Below are positions 25,855-37,647 of a stretch of 64,000 bases of DNA, piece after piece. The notes under the pieces were generated by a model. That model ran no database searches, was not told the DNA's origin, and saw only the letters and a program-made list of their open reading frames with translations. Origin of the DNA: Rheinheimera tangshanensis (GTDB lineage: Bacteria > Pseudomonadota > Gammaproteobacteria > Enterobacterales > Alteromonadaceae); the NCBI RefSeq assembly GCF_014645135.1, contig NZ_BMLH01000001.1, positions 620,001-684,000 of the forward strand. The letters run 5' to 3'. Position numbers and translations under genes: made by a program. Positions within the stretch are counted from its first letter, which is position 1, and the number at the start of each line of letters is the position of its first letter.

Positions 25855-25875
25855 CCCGCGGAGCAGGAAACAGAG

Positions 25876-26583
25876 ATGAAGAAGTTTAGCTATCTCGCCG
25901 TTATGGCAGCATGTTTGAGTACAGGTTTAGCAGCACAGGCGGTGTTACCTGAAGTGAATAAAGCCTTTTCTGAAGTGGGCTTAACTGTCAAAGCTGTAGC
26001 GGACTCCACTGTGCCCGGCATGCTGCAGGTGCAAACCGACAAAGGTTTATTTTTTATGTCAGACAACAAACAGTATCTGTTTGAAGGCAATATTTACGAC
26101 TTAAAAAATAAAAAACTGGTGAATGAGGATATCCTGAAAGACATCCGCAAAGCCGGTGTAAAAGACTTTGACGGTTCAGTCATTGAGTTTAAAGCCGCTG
26201 ACGAAAAATATGTGATCCATGTATTCACCGATACCAGCTGTGGTTATTGCCGTAAGTTACATAACGAAATGGCGGATTTAAATAAAGCTGGTATTACCGT
26301 ACGTTACCTCGCTTTCCCTCGCGGAGGGATCCAGTCGGCAACCTATGACGAGTTGCAGTCGATTTGGTGTGCTAAAGATGCCAAACAGGCGCTGACGGAT
26401 GCAAAAAATGGTAAAGCCGTGAAGCAAGCCAGCTGCCAGAACAACGTGGCGCAGCAATACGAGTTGGGCCAGAGTTTTGGTATCAATGGCACTCCAGCTC
26501 TGATCTTACCTGATGGTCGTTTAATTCCAGGTTATCAACCCGCCGCAGCTTTAGTAGCTACCCTGAGTCAGAATGCGTCTTAA
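25876..26583 (+). CDS. dsbC: thiol:disulfide interchange protein DsbC, 235 aa
   Basis: DsbC is a periplasmic disulfide isomerase that corrects wrong disulfides and works as a dimer kept reduced by DsbD. It shows a signal peptide (about 1-20, ending GLAAQA), an N-terminal dimerisation domain, and a thioredoxin fold with the active site CGYC in DTSCGYCRKLHNEM. A second Cys pair (WCAKD...ASCQNN) matches the structural disulfide. The cis-proline region is seen in GTPALILPDG. The gap to xerD is 21 bases and to recJ 21 bases. Confidence 0.97.
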   Translation: MKKFSYLAVMAACLSTGLAAQAVLPEVNKAFSEVGLTVKAVADSTVPGMLQVQTDKGLFFMSDNKQYLFEGNIYDLKNKKLVNEDILKDIRKAGVKDFDGSVIEFKAADEKYVIHVFTDTSCGYCRKLHNEMADLNKAGITVRYLAFPRGGIQSATYDELQSIWCAKDAKQALTDAKNGKAVKQASCQNNVAQQYELGQSFGINGTPALILPDGRLIPGYQPAAALVATLSQNAS

Positions 26584-26604
26584 GCGGAACCATCCTTGAG
26601 TATC

Positions 26605-28326
26605 ATGAAAGAATTACAACGCCGGCCTGTACCGGCGATTTCGGCGGAGCTTTCCCAGTACCATCCGGTGATACAGCGTATCTATGCCAGCCGCGGCATT
26701 GAAAGCTCGCTGCAATTGGCACGGGGCGCTGCTCAGTTACTGCCTTTTACTTTGCTCAAAGGTATTTCAGCAGCAATAACCTTGTTGATTGAAGCGTTAC
26801 AGCAGCAACAGCATATTGTCATAGTCGGCGATTTTGATGCCGATGGTGCCACCAGCACAGCCACTCTGCTGACCGGCTTAAAAAGTCTGGGGTTTAAGCA
26901 TGTGGAGTATTTGGTGCCGAACCGGTTTGAATATGGTTATGGTTTGTCGGTTGAAATGGCAGAAATTGCTGTGGCTCAGGGCGCTCAGCTGATCGTCACA
27001 GTTGATAATGGTATTTCAGCCATTGACGGCATAGCGCTGGCAAAAAAAATGGGTGTCAAAGTGCTGGTCACAGATCACCATTTACCTGGCAACGAACTGC
27101 CGGATGCGGATGCTATCGTCAATCCAAACCAGCCGGGCTGTGACTTTCCCAGTAAACAACTGGCTGGTGTAGGTGTGGCGTTTTATCTGCTGTTGGCGCT
27201 GCGTGCTGAACTTCGAAGCCTTGGATATTTTACCGAAACTCAGCCTGAACCTAATCTGGCGGATCTGTTGGATCTGGTGGCGTTAGGCACAGTGGCTGAC
27301 GTTGTACCGCTGGATACCAATAACAGAATTCTGGTGCATCAGGGCTTGCAACGTATTCGCAGTGGCAAAGCCCGGCCAGGCATTCAGGCGTTAATTGATA
27401 TTGCCAATCGTAAAGCGGAAAAACTGACAGCTCAGGATTTTGGTTTTGCTTTAGCTCCCCGTTTAAATGCCGCAGGGCGTTTAGATGATATGGGCCTTGG
27501 TATTAGCTGCTTATTAGCACCTGATTTACCCCGCGCCCGTATGTATGCGGCAGAACTCGATAGCTTAAACGTCGAGCGCCGTGAAATAGAGCAGGGCATG
27601 CAGCAGGAAGCTCAGGCTTATTTGCAGCGGTTGTCCTTTGCCTCTGAAGAGTTGCCGGACGCTTTGTGTTTGTACCAAAGTGATTGGCATCAGGGCGTGA
27701 TCGGGATTTTGGCCGGCCGTATTAAAGAGCAGTACCACAGACCTGTGCTGGTGTTTGCTCAAGGCGATGCAGGCGAGCTCAAAGGGTCTGCCCGTTCAAT
27801 TCCGGGCTTACATATCCGCGATTTATTAGATGAAGTTTCTACCCAATACCCTGGCCTGATTAAAAAGTTTGGCGGTCATGCGATGGCGGCTGGTTTAACT
27901 ATTGCCGAAGAGCGGTTTGAAACCTTTAAGCTGGCGCTGAACTTTGTTGCAAAAAAATACCTGACGCCAGAGCTACTGACAGCAGTGCTCTATACAGACG
28001 GAGATTTGGGTAGTGATTGCTTGTCTGTACCTTTTGCAAGGCTGTTGCAACAAGCAGGTCCCTGGGGACAAGCGTTCCCTGAACCTGTGTTTGAAGGCGA
28101 ATTTATTATCCGCCAACAACGCTTGTTAGCTGATAAGCATCTGAAACTGATGCTGGAATCCAGTGATGGCAGCTTAGTAGATGCCATCTGGTTTAACGCT
28201 GATAACAAGGCCTGGCCTGATGCCAATGTCAAAAAAATCCGCGTGGCTTATCAGTTGGATATCAACGACTACCGTGAGCAACAGTCGGTGCAATTGATAG
28301 TGCGTTTAATTGAAAAAATTGGTTAG
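26605..28326 (+). CDS. recJ: single-stranded-DNA-specific exonuclease RecJ, 573 aa
   Basis: RecJ is a 5'-3' ssDNA exonuclease used in mismatch repair and the RecF pathway. The DHH phosphoesterase motifs are in place: VGDFDADGATST, TVDNGIS, VTDHHLPG and the ALGTVADVVPL region. The DHHA1 domain holds KGSARSIPGLHIRDLL and FGGHAMAAGLT. An OB-like C-terminal domain follows. ATG 26605 is preferred over TTG 26596. Length agrees with the family (about 577). Confidence 0.97.
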   Translation: MKELQRRPVPAISAELSQYHPVIQRIYASRGIESSLQLARGAAQLLPFTLLKGISAAITLLIEALQQQQHIVIVGDFDADGATSTATLLTGLKSLGFKHVEYLVPNRFEYGYGLSVEMAEIAVAQGAQLIVTVDNGISAIDGIALAKKMGVKVLVTDHHLPGNELPDADAIVNPNQPGCDFPSKQLAGVGVAFYLLLALRAELRSLGYFTETQPEPNLADLLDLVALGTVADVVPLDTNNRILVHQGLQRIRSGKARPGIQALIDIANRKAEKLTAQDFGFALAPRLNAAGRLDDMGLGISCLLAPDLPRARMYAAELDSLNVERREIEQGMQQEAQAYLQRLSFASEELPDALCLYQSDWHQGVIGILAGRIKEQYHRPVLVFAQGDAGELKGSARSIPGLHIRDLLDEVSTQYPGLIKKFGGHAMAAGLTIAEERFETFKLALNFVAKKYLTPELLTAVLYTDGDLGSDCLSVPFARLLQQAGPWGQAFPEPVFEGEFIIRQQRLLADKHLKLMLESSDGSLVDAIWFNADNKAWPDANVKKIRVAYQLDINDYREQQSVQLIVRLIEKIG

Positions 28327-28340
28327 CTTGTCCAAATAAG

Positions 28341-28375
28341 TACTTTAGGGCCAGCATTTTTGTGGCCCTAAAGTA
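28341..28375. repeat. 13-bp perfect hairpin between recJ and prfB
   Basis: TACTTTAGGGCCA and TGGCCCTAAAGTA surround a 9-base loop. No T-run follows, so it is not a standard terminator, though it may help end recJ transcription or protect a 3' end. Confidence 0.65.
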
Positions 28376-28462
28376 TCCGCAACAGAAAATCGTCGGGATG
28401 GCTGCATGTCTGCAGAAAAATTGCTACAATCGCCACCAATTTTTTTCTAAGCGCCTTAAATC

Positions 28463-29561
28463 ATGTTTGAAGTAAATCCGGTATACAACGCCATTAAAGA
28501 TCTGACTGAACGCACCAATGTGCTTCGGGGGTATCTTTGACTACGACGCCAAAAAAGAAAAGTTAGAAGAAGTCAGCCGCGAGCTGGAAGATGCTGCCGT
28601 CTGGAATAAACCTGAATATGCTCAGGCTTTAGGTAAAGAACGTTCGGCTTTAGAGCAAGTGGTGGGTACCATTGACAAGCTGGACCAGGGACTGGAAGAC
28701 GTAGCCGGTCTGGTCGAGCTTGCCATTGAAGCTGAAGACGAAGATACTTTTCATGAAGCTCAGGCTGAACTTGCTGATCTGGAAACTCAGCTGGCAAAGC
28801 TGGAATTCCGTCGTATGTTCTCAGGCAAAAGCGATCCGGCGGATTGTTATCTGGATATTCAATCTGGTTCTGGTGGTACTGAAGCTCAGGATTGGGCCAG
28901 TATGTTAATGCGGATGTATCTGCGTTGGGGCGAAGCCAAAGGCTTTAAACCTGAACTGTACGAAGTGACAGATGGCGACGTGGCCGGCATCAAAGGTTGT
29001 ACTATCAAATTTACCGGCGAATATGCCTATGGCTGGTTGCGCACTGAAACCGGTGTACATCGTTTAGTGCGTAAAAGCCCGTTTGACTCGGGCAACCGTC
29101 GCCATACCTCGTTTGCGTCGGTATTTGTGTCGCCTGAAGTCGATGATGATATTGAAATTGAAATCAATCCAGCCGATTTGCGGATAGATACCTACCGTGC
29201 ATCAGGCGCTGGTGGTCAGCACGTCAACAGAACCGACTCAGCGGTGCGTATTACTCACTTACCCACCAATATTGTGGTGCAGTGTCAGAACGACAGGTCA
29301 CAACATAAAAACCGCGATAACGCTTATAAGCAATTACGCGCCAAGTTGTATGAGTTTGAACTGCAAAAACAAAACGCCGAAAAACAAGCGCTGGAAGACA
29401 CCAAGTCGGATATCGGCTGGGGCAGTCAAATCCGTTCTTACGTGCTGGACGACTCGCGGATTAAAGACTTACGCACAGGCGTGGAAACCCGCAATACCCA
29501 GGCCGTATTGGACGGTGACCTCGACAAATTTATTGAAGCCAGCTTAAAAGCCGGTTTGTAA
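28463..29561 (+). CDS. prfB: peptide chain release factor 2 with programmed +1 frameshift, 365 aa
   Basis: RF2 reads UAA and UGA stops. Translation starts at ATG 28463 and meets an in-frame TGA at 28538-28540 after 25 codons. The context is the classic autoregulatory site: a GGGGG Shine-Dalgarno-like run (28527-28531), then TAT CTT TGA C. Slipping +1 on CTT gives Leu-Asp-Tyr-Asp and continues to 29561. The joined product is 365 residues, the normal RF2 length. The catalytic GGQ motif ([10 protein letters not shown]) and a PxF-type recognition region follow. Low RF2 raises frameshifting, so the gene controls itself. lysS follows, as in E. coli. Confidence 0.97.
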
Positions 29562-29588
29562 TTTAGCTCACAAAATCAGGAACTTATC

Positions 29589-31115
29589 ATGTCTGAACAA
29601 AACACTCCTATCGAAGAACATCAGGACGTAAATAAACTGATTGCTGAGCGAAAACATAAGTTGGCTGGCTTACGTGAGATGGGTAACCCATTTCCAAATG
29701 ATTTTCGCCGTGATGCCACTTCTGACCAGATCCATGCTCAGTACGAGCACCTGAGCAAAGAAGAGCTGGAAGAGAAGAAAATCCGTGTCACTGTGGCAGG
29801 TCGTATGATGCTGCGTCGTATTATGGGTAAAGCCAGCTTTACCACTATTTCTGATGTCGGTGGCAAGCTGCAGTTGTATGTTGCACGCGACAGTCTGCCT
29901 GAGAATGTCTATAACGAAGGCTTTAAGAAGTGGGATTTAGGCGACATCATAGGCGGTAGCGGTGTGTTGTTTAAAACTCAGACCGGTGAGCTGACCGTCT
30001 GGTTAGACGAAATCCGGTTGCTGACCAAAGCCTTGCGTCCATTGCCGGACAAATTCCATGGTTTAACCGATCAGGAAGCTTGTTACCGCCAGCGTTATTT
30101 AGATTTGATTGTGAACGATCAGTCACGCAAAACCTTTTTAATCCGTTCAAAAACTGTGGCTTATATCCGTCAGTTTTTTAACAGCAAAGGCTTTTTAGAA
30201 GTAGAAACCCCAATGCTGCAAAGCATTCCAGGTGGTGCTTCGGCCCGTCCTTTTGAGACGCACCACAATGCGCTGGATATGCAAATGTTCCTGCGTATTG
30301 CACCAGAGCTGTATTTAAAGCGTTTAGTGGTCGGTGGTTTTGAAAAAGTATTTGAGCTGAACCGTAACTTCCGCAACGAAGGCGTTTCTACCCGTCATAA
30401 CCCTGAATTCACTATGCTGGAATTCTACTGGGCTTATGCCGATTACAACGATTTAATGGATATCACTGAAGAGTTATTCCGCGGTCTGGCGCAGTCTGTG
30501 CTGGGCACCACTGAAGTGCCTTATCAGGGCAACCTGTTTGATTTCGGTAAACCTTTTGCCCGTATGTCAGTGACTGAATCTATTCTGCACTACAACCCAG
30601 AAGTGAAGTTAGAGCAGTTAACGACCCGTGAAGCAGTGGCTGAACTTGCCAAGTCGTTAGGCATTGAAGTCAAAGCCAACTATGGTCATGGCCGTATTCT
30701 GATGGAAGTCTTTGATGAGCTGGTCGAAACCAAGCTGCAACAACCTACTTTTATCACTGAATACCCGGCAGAGATTTCTCCGCTGGCGCGTCGTAACGAT
30801 CACAATCCGGAAATCACCGACCGTTTTGAGTTCTTTATTGGTGGTCGTGAATTAGGCAATGGTTTCAGCGAATTAAACGACGCAGAAGATCAGGCTGAAC
30901 GTTTCCGTGAGCAAGTTGCACAAAAAGAAGCGGGCGACGATGAAGCCATGTACTACGACGAAGATTTCGTCACTGCACTGGAACATGGTTTACCGCCAAC
31001 CGCAGGTCAGGGTATTGGGATCGACCGTCTGGTAATGTTACTGGCCGACGCGCCAAGCATCCGGGACGTGATCCTGTTCCCGCATATGCGTCATAGCGAT
31101 AAGCACGGTTCTTAA
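29589..31115 (+). CDS. lysS: lysyl-tRNA synthetase, class II, 508 aa
   Basis: LysS charges tRNA-Lys. An N-terminal OB-fold anticodon-binding domain (about residues 60-150, with the [21 protein letters not shown] strand) is followed by the class II core: motif 1 around [16 protein letters not shown], motif 2 in [23 protein letters not shown], and motif 3 in [24 protein letters not shown]. Length matches the family (505). It directly follows prfB (27-base gap), the same pair as in enterobacteria, and ends at a good terminator. Confidence 0.98.
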   Translation: MSEQNTPIEEHQDVNKLIAERKHKLAGLREMGNPFPNDFRRDATSDQIHAQYEHLSKEELEEKKIRVTVAGRMMLRRIMGKASFTTISDVGGKLQLYVARDSLPENVYNEGFKKWDLGDIIGGSGVLFKTQTGELTVWLDEIRLLTKALRPLPDKFHGLTDQEACYRQRYLDLIVNDQSRKTFLIRSKTVAYIRQFFNSKGFLEVETPMLQSIPGGASARPFETHHNALDMQMFLRIAPELYLKRLVVGGFEKVFELNRNFRNEGVSTRHNPEFTMLEFYWAYADYNDLMDITEELFRGLAQSVLGTTEVPYQGNLFDFGKPFARMSVTESILHYNPEVKLEQLTTREAVAELAKSLGIEVKANYGHGRILMEVFDELVETKLQQPTFITEYPAEISPLARRNDHNPEITDRFEFFIGGRELGNGFSELNDAEDQAERFREQVAQKEAGDDEAMYYDEDFVTALEHGLPPTAGQGIGIDRLVMLLADAPSIRDVILFPHMRHSDKHGS

Positions 31116-31126
31116 GTTTTGAATTT

Positions 31127-31152
31127 AAAAAGGCAGCGCAAGCTGCCTTTTT
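31127..31152 (+). terminator. lysS terminator
   Basis: AAAAAGGCAGC and GCTGCCTTTTT form an 11-bp stem with a 4-base GCAA loop, ending in a T-run, about 11 bases after the lysS stop. Confidence 0.93.
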
Positions 31153-31225
31153 CTTCTGTGCTCCGTTAAAACAGAGGCTTTTACTGTGCTTTGCTGATTT
31201 ATTATTTTTTTATCCTGCCTTTTGA

Positions 31226-31262
31226 TTGAGCAGCAAGCTGCCCTTTGTTATAATTTCCCCCC
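31226..31262 (+). promoter_or_regulatory. pyrG promoter with C-run at the expected transcription start
   Basis: TTGAGC (31226-31231) and a perfect TATAAT (31249-31254) are 17 bases apart. A run of six C (31257-31262) covers the expected +1 position. Because the gene makes CTP, initiation in a C-run may sense CTP supply; that part is inference. Confidence 0.7.
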
Positions 31263-31277
31263 GTCCTAAGTTCGTAA

Positions 31278-32948
<1,671 letters not shown>

Positions 32949-32955
32949 TTTGATT

Positions 32956-32982
32956 AAAGCCGGGCCCTTGAGTCCGGCTTTT
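32956..32982 (+). terminator. terminator between pyrG and eno
   Basis: AAAGCCGG and CCGGCTTTT form a stem around a short loop, followed by TTG. It ends 27 bases before the eno ATG, so some eno transcription must come from read-through or an internal promoter. Confidence 0.75.
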
Positions 32983-33009
32983 GTTTATGCAGCATAGAAG
33001 GGGATTTAC

Positions 33010-34305
33010 ATGTCTGAGATCGTCAATATCATCGCCCGTGAGATCATGGATTCGCGCGGTAACCCAACAGTAGAAGCCGATGTATTTCTGGCCAGCGGTG
33101 CCATGGGTCGTGGCTGTGCGCCATCAGGTGCTTCTACCGGTACCCGTGAAGCTTTAGAACTGCGCGATGGTGACAAGAGCCGTTATTTAGGGAAGGGCGT
33201 GCGCACTGCGGTTGCCAATATCGATGGTCCAATCAAAGCGGCTTTAATAGGTAAAAACGCGTACAAACAAGCAGAAATTGACCAGATCATGATCGATCTT
33301 GATGGTACTGAGTCTAAATCTAAGTTAGGTGCTAACGCTATTCTGGCTGTGTCTTTAGCTGTAGCCCGCGCAGCTGCTGCTGACAAAAAAATCCCATTGT
33401 ATCAGCACATTGCCGACTTAAACGGCACACCTGGTGTGTATTCCATGCCAGTGCCTATGATGAACATCATCAACGGTGGTGAACATGCGGATAACAACGT
33501 CGATATTCAGGAATTTATGGTGCAGCCTGTTGGCGCTAAGACCTTCGCTGAAGCGCTGCGTATGGGCGCCGAAATTTTCCACCAACTGAAAAAAGAACTG
33601 CACAGTCAGGGCTTAAATACAGCTGTGGGTGATGAAGGTGGTTTTGCACCGGATCTGAAGTCTAACGAAGAAGCTTTAACTGTGATTTCTAAAGCTGTGG
33701 CCGCTGCTGGTTACGAGCTGAACAAAGACATCACTTTAGCTTTAGACTGCGCAGCCTCTGAGTTTTATGTCGATGGTAAGTACAAATTATCTGGCGAAGG
33801 CAAAGAATTCACCTCGTATGAATTCAATGACTTCCTGGCTGGTTTAGCCACCCGTTTCCCTATAGTTTCAATCGAAGACGGTTTAGATGAGTCGGATTGG
33901 GATGGCTGGAAAGACATGACCAATAAAATGGGCAACAAAATCCAGTTAGTAGGCGACGATTTATTTGTCACCAACACGAAAATTCTGACCCGTGGTATTG
34001 AGCAGGGCATTGGTAACTCTATCCTGATCAAATTCAACCAAATCGGTAGTTTAACTGAAACTTTAGCCGCTATTAAAATGGCGAAAGACGCAGGTTTTAC
34101 CGCAGTGATTTCACACCGTTCAGGCGAAACTGAAGATGCCTTTATTGCTGACTTAGCTGTAGGTACCGCTGCTGGTCAAATTAAAACAGGTTCTTTATGC
34201 CGCTCAGACCGCGTGTCTAAGTACAACCAGTTACTGCGTATTGAGCAGGAATTAGGTGCTAAAGCCCCGTACCGTGGCCGTGTAGAAATCAAAGGCCAGG
34301 CGTAA
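33010..34305 (+). CDS. eno: enolase, 431 aa
   Basis: Enolase interconverts 2-phosphoglycerate and phosphoenolpyruvate and is also part of the RNA degradosome in relatives. The protein opens with [22 protein letters not shown]. It has the GASTG loop, metal ligands in [21 protein letters not shown] and [10 protein letters not shown], the catalytic Lys in [14 protein letters not shown] and the SHRSGETED motif. Length equals the family norm (431-432). It sits between pyrG and ftsB, the conserved order. Confidence 0.98.
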   Translation: MSEIVNIIAREIMDSRGNPTVEADVFLASGAMGRGCAPSGASTGTREALELRDGDKSRYLGKGVRTAVANIDGPIKAALIGKNAYKQAEIDQIMIDLDGTESKSKLGANAILAVSLAVARAAAADKKIPLYQHIADLNGTPGVYSMPVPMMNIINGGEHADNNVDIQEFMVQPVGAKTFAEALRMGAEIFHQLKKELHSQGLNTAVGDEGGFAPDLKSNEEALTVISKAVAAAGYELNKDITLALDCAASEFYVDGKYKLSGEGKEFTSYEFNDFLAGLATRFPIVSIEDGLDESDWDGWKDMTNKMGNKIQLVGDDLFVTNTKILTRGIEQGIGNSILIKFNQIGSLTETLAAIKMAKDAGFTAVISHRSGETEDAFIADLAVGTAAGQIKTGSLCRSDRVSKYNQLLRIEQELGAKAPYRGRVEIKGQA

Positions 34306-34317
34306 GCCTGATCAGAT

Positions 34318-34357
34318 AAAGCAATCAAGGGTGGTTTTTGCCCTCTTGATTGCTTTT
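34318..34357 (+). terminator. eno terminator
   Basis: AAAGCAATCAAG and CTTGATTGCTTT form a 12-bp stem with a T-rich end, 12 bases after the eno stop. Confidence 0.9.
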
Positions 34358-34380
34358 GCTCCCTTGATTACCATCAACGG

Positions 34381-35025
34381 ATGAAAAAACATTCAGCCGA
34401 TCAACATCAGCTGTGGCAAGGCCCGGCGCAGGACCTGACGTATACAGAGCTTTGTAATGCTTTGTATGAACGGGAGTTAATGCGTTATGCCAAAACTGCC
34501 CCTGAGTTTTTAACTGGTCTTCCTAAAAAAATTGCCAGTTTGCCTTTTTATATCCGCCGCTGCGCCAGCAGTATTTTGTCGCACAAATCCCCGCTTGAAA
34601 TGGATAGTCAAAATGCCAGTTGGATAGGTCGTCAAAGCCCACAGTGTCCGGCCAAAGAACAAGGCATTGAACAAATTGAACAGTTTTACTTAAAACACAA
34701 AAAATTAGCTTTGATAGTGCCTGTCTACCAAAACCAATTGGCGCAAGAAACAGTTTGGCTGGACTCAGTCGATGAAATTGATATCAATGGGCAGAGATTG
34801 CATTGCAATGAACATGGCTGGTTTAGTTTTAACGGCACCCCTTTGACCGACGAAAACAGTGATAAATTCTTACTTAAGCCAACAAAAAGCTTAATGACAG
34901 CCGCTTGTTGTGGTCATCAGTGGCTTAACAGTGAACGCAAAACCCCACGAGTCTTGAGTTTAAGAGAGTTATTGCTGGCAAGCCGGCTAAATTGGCAGAA
35001 CTTTGCTAAGCCTTTTCAGCCTTAA
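34381..35025 (+). CDS. hypothetical protein, 214 aa
   Basis: I do not recognise this protein. It has no signal peptide and no membrane segment, and it is basic in its N-terminal half (FLTGLPKKIASLPFYIRRCAS). Two cysteine-containing spots (YIRRCASS and TAACCGHQWLNS) could bind metal, but no full motif is visible. The middle (IVPVYQNQLAQETVWLDSVDEIDINGQRLHCNEHGWFSFNG) looks like a beta-rich domain. It stands between eno and ftsB, behind the eno terminator, so it probably has its own promoter. Codon use looks like the neighbours, so recent transfer is not suggested. Confidence 0.8.
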   Translation: MKKHSADQHQLWQGPAQDLTYTELCNALYERELMRYAKTAPEFLTGLPKKIASLPFYIRRCASSILSHKSPLEMDSQNASWIGRQSPQCPAKEQGIEQIEQFYLKHKKLALIVPVYQNQLAQETVWLDSVDEIDINGQRLHCNEHGWFSFNGTPLTDENSDKFLLKPTKSLMTAACCGHQWLNSERKTPRVLSLRELLLASRLNWQNFAKPFQP

Positions 35026-35118
35026 GTCACATTTTTCCTGCATAAGCCTTTATTTTCGGCTTTCCAGTCTGGCCGATAAGCTTCATAATACTTTTATCTT
35101 TTTCATTGTTGGTTTGAT

Positions 35119-35403
35119 ATGCGCCTGTTGGTTTTATTGTTACTGACGCTGCTTGCAGCACTTCAACATCGCTTGTGGCTTGGCCAACACAGCGTGATGG
35201 AGTATTGGGCTCATAAAACTGAACTTGCCAAGATGGAACAACAAAATGAAGTGCTGGCCAAGCGTAATAAATTACTGAAGGCGGACGTCACTGACCTGCA
35301 AATTGGTCTGGATGCTATTGAAGAGCGTGCCCGCAACGAATTAGGTTTGATCAGACAAGACGAAGTATTTTTCCGGATTATTAGCCCGCTGGATAAAAAA
35401 TGA
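35119..35403 (+). CDS. ftsB: cell division protein FtsB, 94 aa
   Basis: FtsB is a small bitopic inner-membrane protein of the divisome that binds FtsL and FtsQ. It has one N-terminal membrane helix (about residues 2-17, LLVLLLLTLLAALQHRLWLG), a coiled coil (MEQQNEVLAKRNKLLKADV) and a periplasmic tail with IEERARNELGLIRQDEVFF, the FtsQ-binding region. Its stop overlaps the ispD start by ATGA, which implies translational coupling, the common ftsB-ispD arrangement. Confidence 0.95.
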   Translation: MRLLVLLLLTLLAALQHRLWLGQHSVMEYWAHKTELAKMEQQNEVLAKRNKLLKADVTDLQIGLDAIEERARNELGLIRQDEVFFRIISPLDKK

Positions 35404-36089
35404 CTGCTATTCCTGCTATTGCGACTGTGATCCCGGCCGCTGGTGTTGGCAAACGAATGCAAGCGGATAAGCCCAAGCAGTATCTGCAACTTTGTGGCCT
35501 GACTGTGTTGGAGCAAACGCTGCATCGCTTAAAACAAGTTCCTGCTTTACAACAATTTTATCTGGCGCTGAGTCCGGATGACCCTTATTTTCCTGCATTG
35601 CCTCTGGCGAATGACCCGAAGATTCAACGCCTGAATGGTGGCGCTGAACGCGCCAATTCAGTGCTTAACGCTTTGCTACAGATTGACGCGCAGCAGTACC
35701 CATGGGTGCTGGTGCATGACGCCGCCCGCCCTGCAGTGCGGGTCAGTGATATCGAGCTTTTGATTCAGAGCTGTATTCAACAAGGGCAAGGCGGCATTTT
35801 AGCCACGCCTGTGCGGGATACCATGAAACGTGGTTCTGACACTGTACAGCATACGGTTGATCGTGCTGGTTTATGGCATGCCTATACGCCGCAGTTGTTT
35901 CCGACAGCGCAGCTCAAGGATGCATTGCAACAAGCTTTAGCTCAGGGCGTGGCTATTACTGATGAAGCCAGCGCTATGGAATGGGCAGGATTGCCTGTAC
36001 TTTTGGTGCAGGGCCATGCTGACAATATCAAAATTACTCAGGCTGAAGATTTAGCTTTGGCCGCTTTTTATCTGGAGCATTCTGTATGA
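35400..36089 (+). CDS. ispD: 2-C-methyl-D-erythritol 4-phosphate cytidylyltransferase, 229 aa
   Basis: IspD makes CDP-methylerythritol in the MEP isoprenoid pathway. The CTP-binding glycine loop is [19 protein letters not shown] near the start; VHDAARPAV carries the metal-binding Asp; TDEASAMEW and the KIT motif near the end are also present. It overlaps both ftsB and ispF by four bases (ATGA), so the three are translated in coupling. Confidence 0.97.
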   Translation: MTAIPAIATVIPAAGVGKRMQADKPKQYLQLCGLTVLEQTLHRLKQVPALQQFYLALSPDDPYFPALPLANDPKIQRLNGGAERANSVLNALLQIDAQQYPWVLVHDAARPAVRVSDIELLIQSCIQQGQGGILATPVRDTMKRGSDTVQHTVDRAGLWHAYTPQLFPTAQLKDALQQALAQGVAITDEASAMEWAGLPVLLVQGHADNIKITQAEDLALAAFYLEHSV

Positions 36090-36568
36090 TGCCGTTTCGT
36101 ATTGGTCATGGTTTTGATGTGCACGCTTTTGGTGGTGAAGGTCCTGTCACTTTAGGTGGGGTAAAAATTCCTTACGAACAAGGTTTGCTGGCGCATTCAG
36201 ATGGTGATGTAGTGCTACATGCTGTATCCGACGCATTGTTAGGCGCTATGGCCTTAGGTGATATAGGCCATCATTTTCCTGACACAGACGCGGCTTTTAA
36301 AGGCATAGACAGCCGTATTTTATTGCGTAAAGTTTTTGCTGATGTCAAAGCTTTAGGCTACGAAGTGGGTAATCTGGACGTGACCATTATGGCGCAAGCG
36401 CCAAAAATGGCGCCTCATGTCGATGCGATGCGCGCTTGTATTGCTGAAGATCTGGTCTGCGGTTTGTCACAAGTCAATGTCAAAGCCACTACAACAGAAA
36501 AACTTGGTTTTGTTGGTCGCAAAGAAGGCATTGCTGTTGAAGCCGTGGTGCTGTTGGTGAAGTCCTGA
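36086..36568 (+). CDS. ispF: 2-C-methyl-D-erythritol 2,4-cyclodiphosphate synthase, 160 aa
   Basis: IspF closes the cyclodiphosphate in the MEP pathway and works as a homotrimer. Zinc ligands are visible in GHGFDVHAF (Asp and His) and the later His in [23 protein letters not shown] and the C-terminal [15 protein letters not shown] complete the signature. ATG 36086 overlaps ispD; a second ATG follows directly at 36089. Confidence 0.97.
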   Translation: MMPFRIGHGFDVHAFGGEGPVTLGGVKIPYEQGLLAHSDGDVVLHAVSDALLGAMALGDIGHHFPDTDAAFKGIDSRILLRKVFADVKALGYEVGNLDVTIMAQAPKMAPHVDAMRACIAEDLVCGLSQVNVKATTTEKLGFVGRKEGIAVEAVVLLVKS

Positions 36569-37620
36569 TGCAAAGAACAGTGCAGCTGCCACAGCTAAGT
36601 TATTTATATGGCCAGCCTGAAACTACAGCTTTATTGCGTGTGCAACCTGATGATTTTATTGTGCATGAAGAGCTGAGTTTTACACCGACCGGCGCTGGCG
36701 AGCATATGCTGCTGCTAGTGGAAAAAATTGGTCAGAATACGCAATATGTCGCTAAGTTATTGGCTGAATTAGTAGGTTGTAAAGCCCGCCAGGTCAGTTA
36801 TGCCGGTTTAAAAGATAGACACGCTGTAACCCGTCAGTGGTTTTGTGTGCCCGTGCCTATCAAACAACAACTGAACTGGCAGGACTGGAATATCGAGGGC
36901 GTTAAAGTTCTCGACAGTATCCGTCATCAGCGTAGGTTAAAGTTAGGCTCGATAAAATATAACGAATTCACCCTGACGTTAAGGGATGTCAGTGATATTC
37001 CGGCTCTTTTACAGCGGCTGGAATTAGTGAAAAAAGGCGTGCCGAATTATTACGGCGAACAACGTTTTGGTATTCAGGGTGGTAATTTAGCTTTAGCCGA
37101 ACAGCTATTTTCTGGTGGTGGTATTGAGGATCGGAAAATACGCGGTTTAGCTTTGTCGGCCAGCCGTTCTTTTTTGTTTAATTTACAAGTCGATGCGCGG
37201 GTAAAAGCTGGTACTTTTAATCAGTTGCTGATGGGTGAAGTGGTTCAACTGGATGGCTCTGGTTCTATTTTTAAAGTGCCGCAGAGCGATGACACTTTAA
37301 GGCAACGCTTACTGGAGGCTGACCTTCATCCCACGGCGGGCTTGCCGGGTTTAGGTGAGCCTTTAACTACGGCCGATGCTTTGGCTTTTGAACAACAAAG
37401 CCTGAGCCTCTGGCAGCATTGGGTCGATAAGCTCGCTGAACTTAATGTCAGGGCGGAGCGACGCAGCATTCGGGTTATACCAAAAGATTTAACGGCCGAA
37501 GTACAAGGCCAAAATGTAAAAATTAGCTTTAAACTCTATTCAGGTTGTTTTGCCACTGCCGTTTTACGGGAGCTGGTGAATTACCAGGATGTGCAACGTA
37601 ATTACGCCACATTGGATTAA
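36568..37620 (+). CDS. truD: tRNA pseudouridine(13) synthase TruD, 350 aa
   Basis: TruD changes U13 of some tRNAs to pseudouridine. The catalytic Asp is in GLKDRHAVTRQW, the TruD family motif. PNYYGEQRFGIQGGN and SGCFATAVLRELV are further family blocks, and the TruD insert domain lies between about residues 155 and 300. The start overlaps the ispF stop by one base (TGATG). Length matches the family (about 349). Confidence 0.97.
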   Translation: MQRTVQLPQLSYLYGQPETTALLRVQPDDFIVHEELSFTPTGAGEHMLLLVEKIGQNTQYVAKLLAELVGCKARQVSYAGLKDRHAVTRQWFCVPVPIKQQLNWQDWNIEGVKVLDSIRHQRRLKLGSIKYNEFTLTLRDVSDIPALLQRLELVKKGVPNYYGEQRFGIQGGNLALAEQLFSGGGIEDRKIRGLALSASRSFLFNLQVDARVKAGTFNQLLMGEVVQLDGSGSIFKVPQSDDTLRQRLLEADLHPTAGLPGLGEPLTTADALAFEQQSLSLWQHWVDKLAELNVRAERRSIRVIPKDLTAEVQGQNVKISFKLYSGCFATAVLRELVNYQDVQRNYATLD

Positions 37621-37647
37621 CCCCTTTGGGGCGAGGGCAGATCATCA

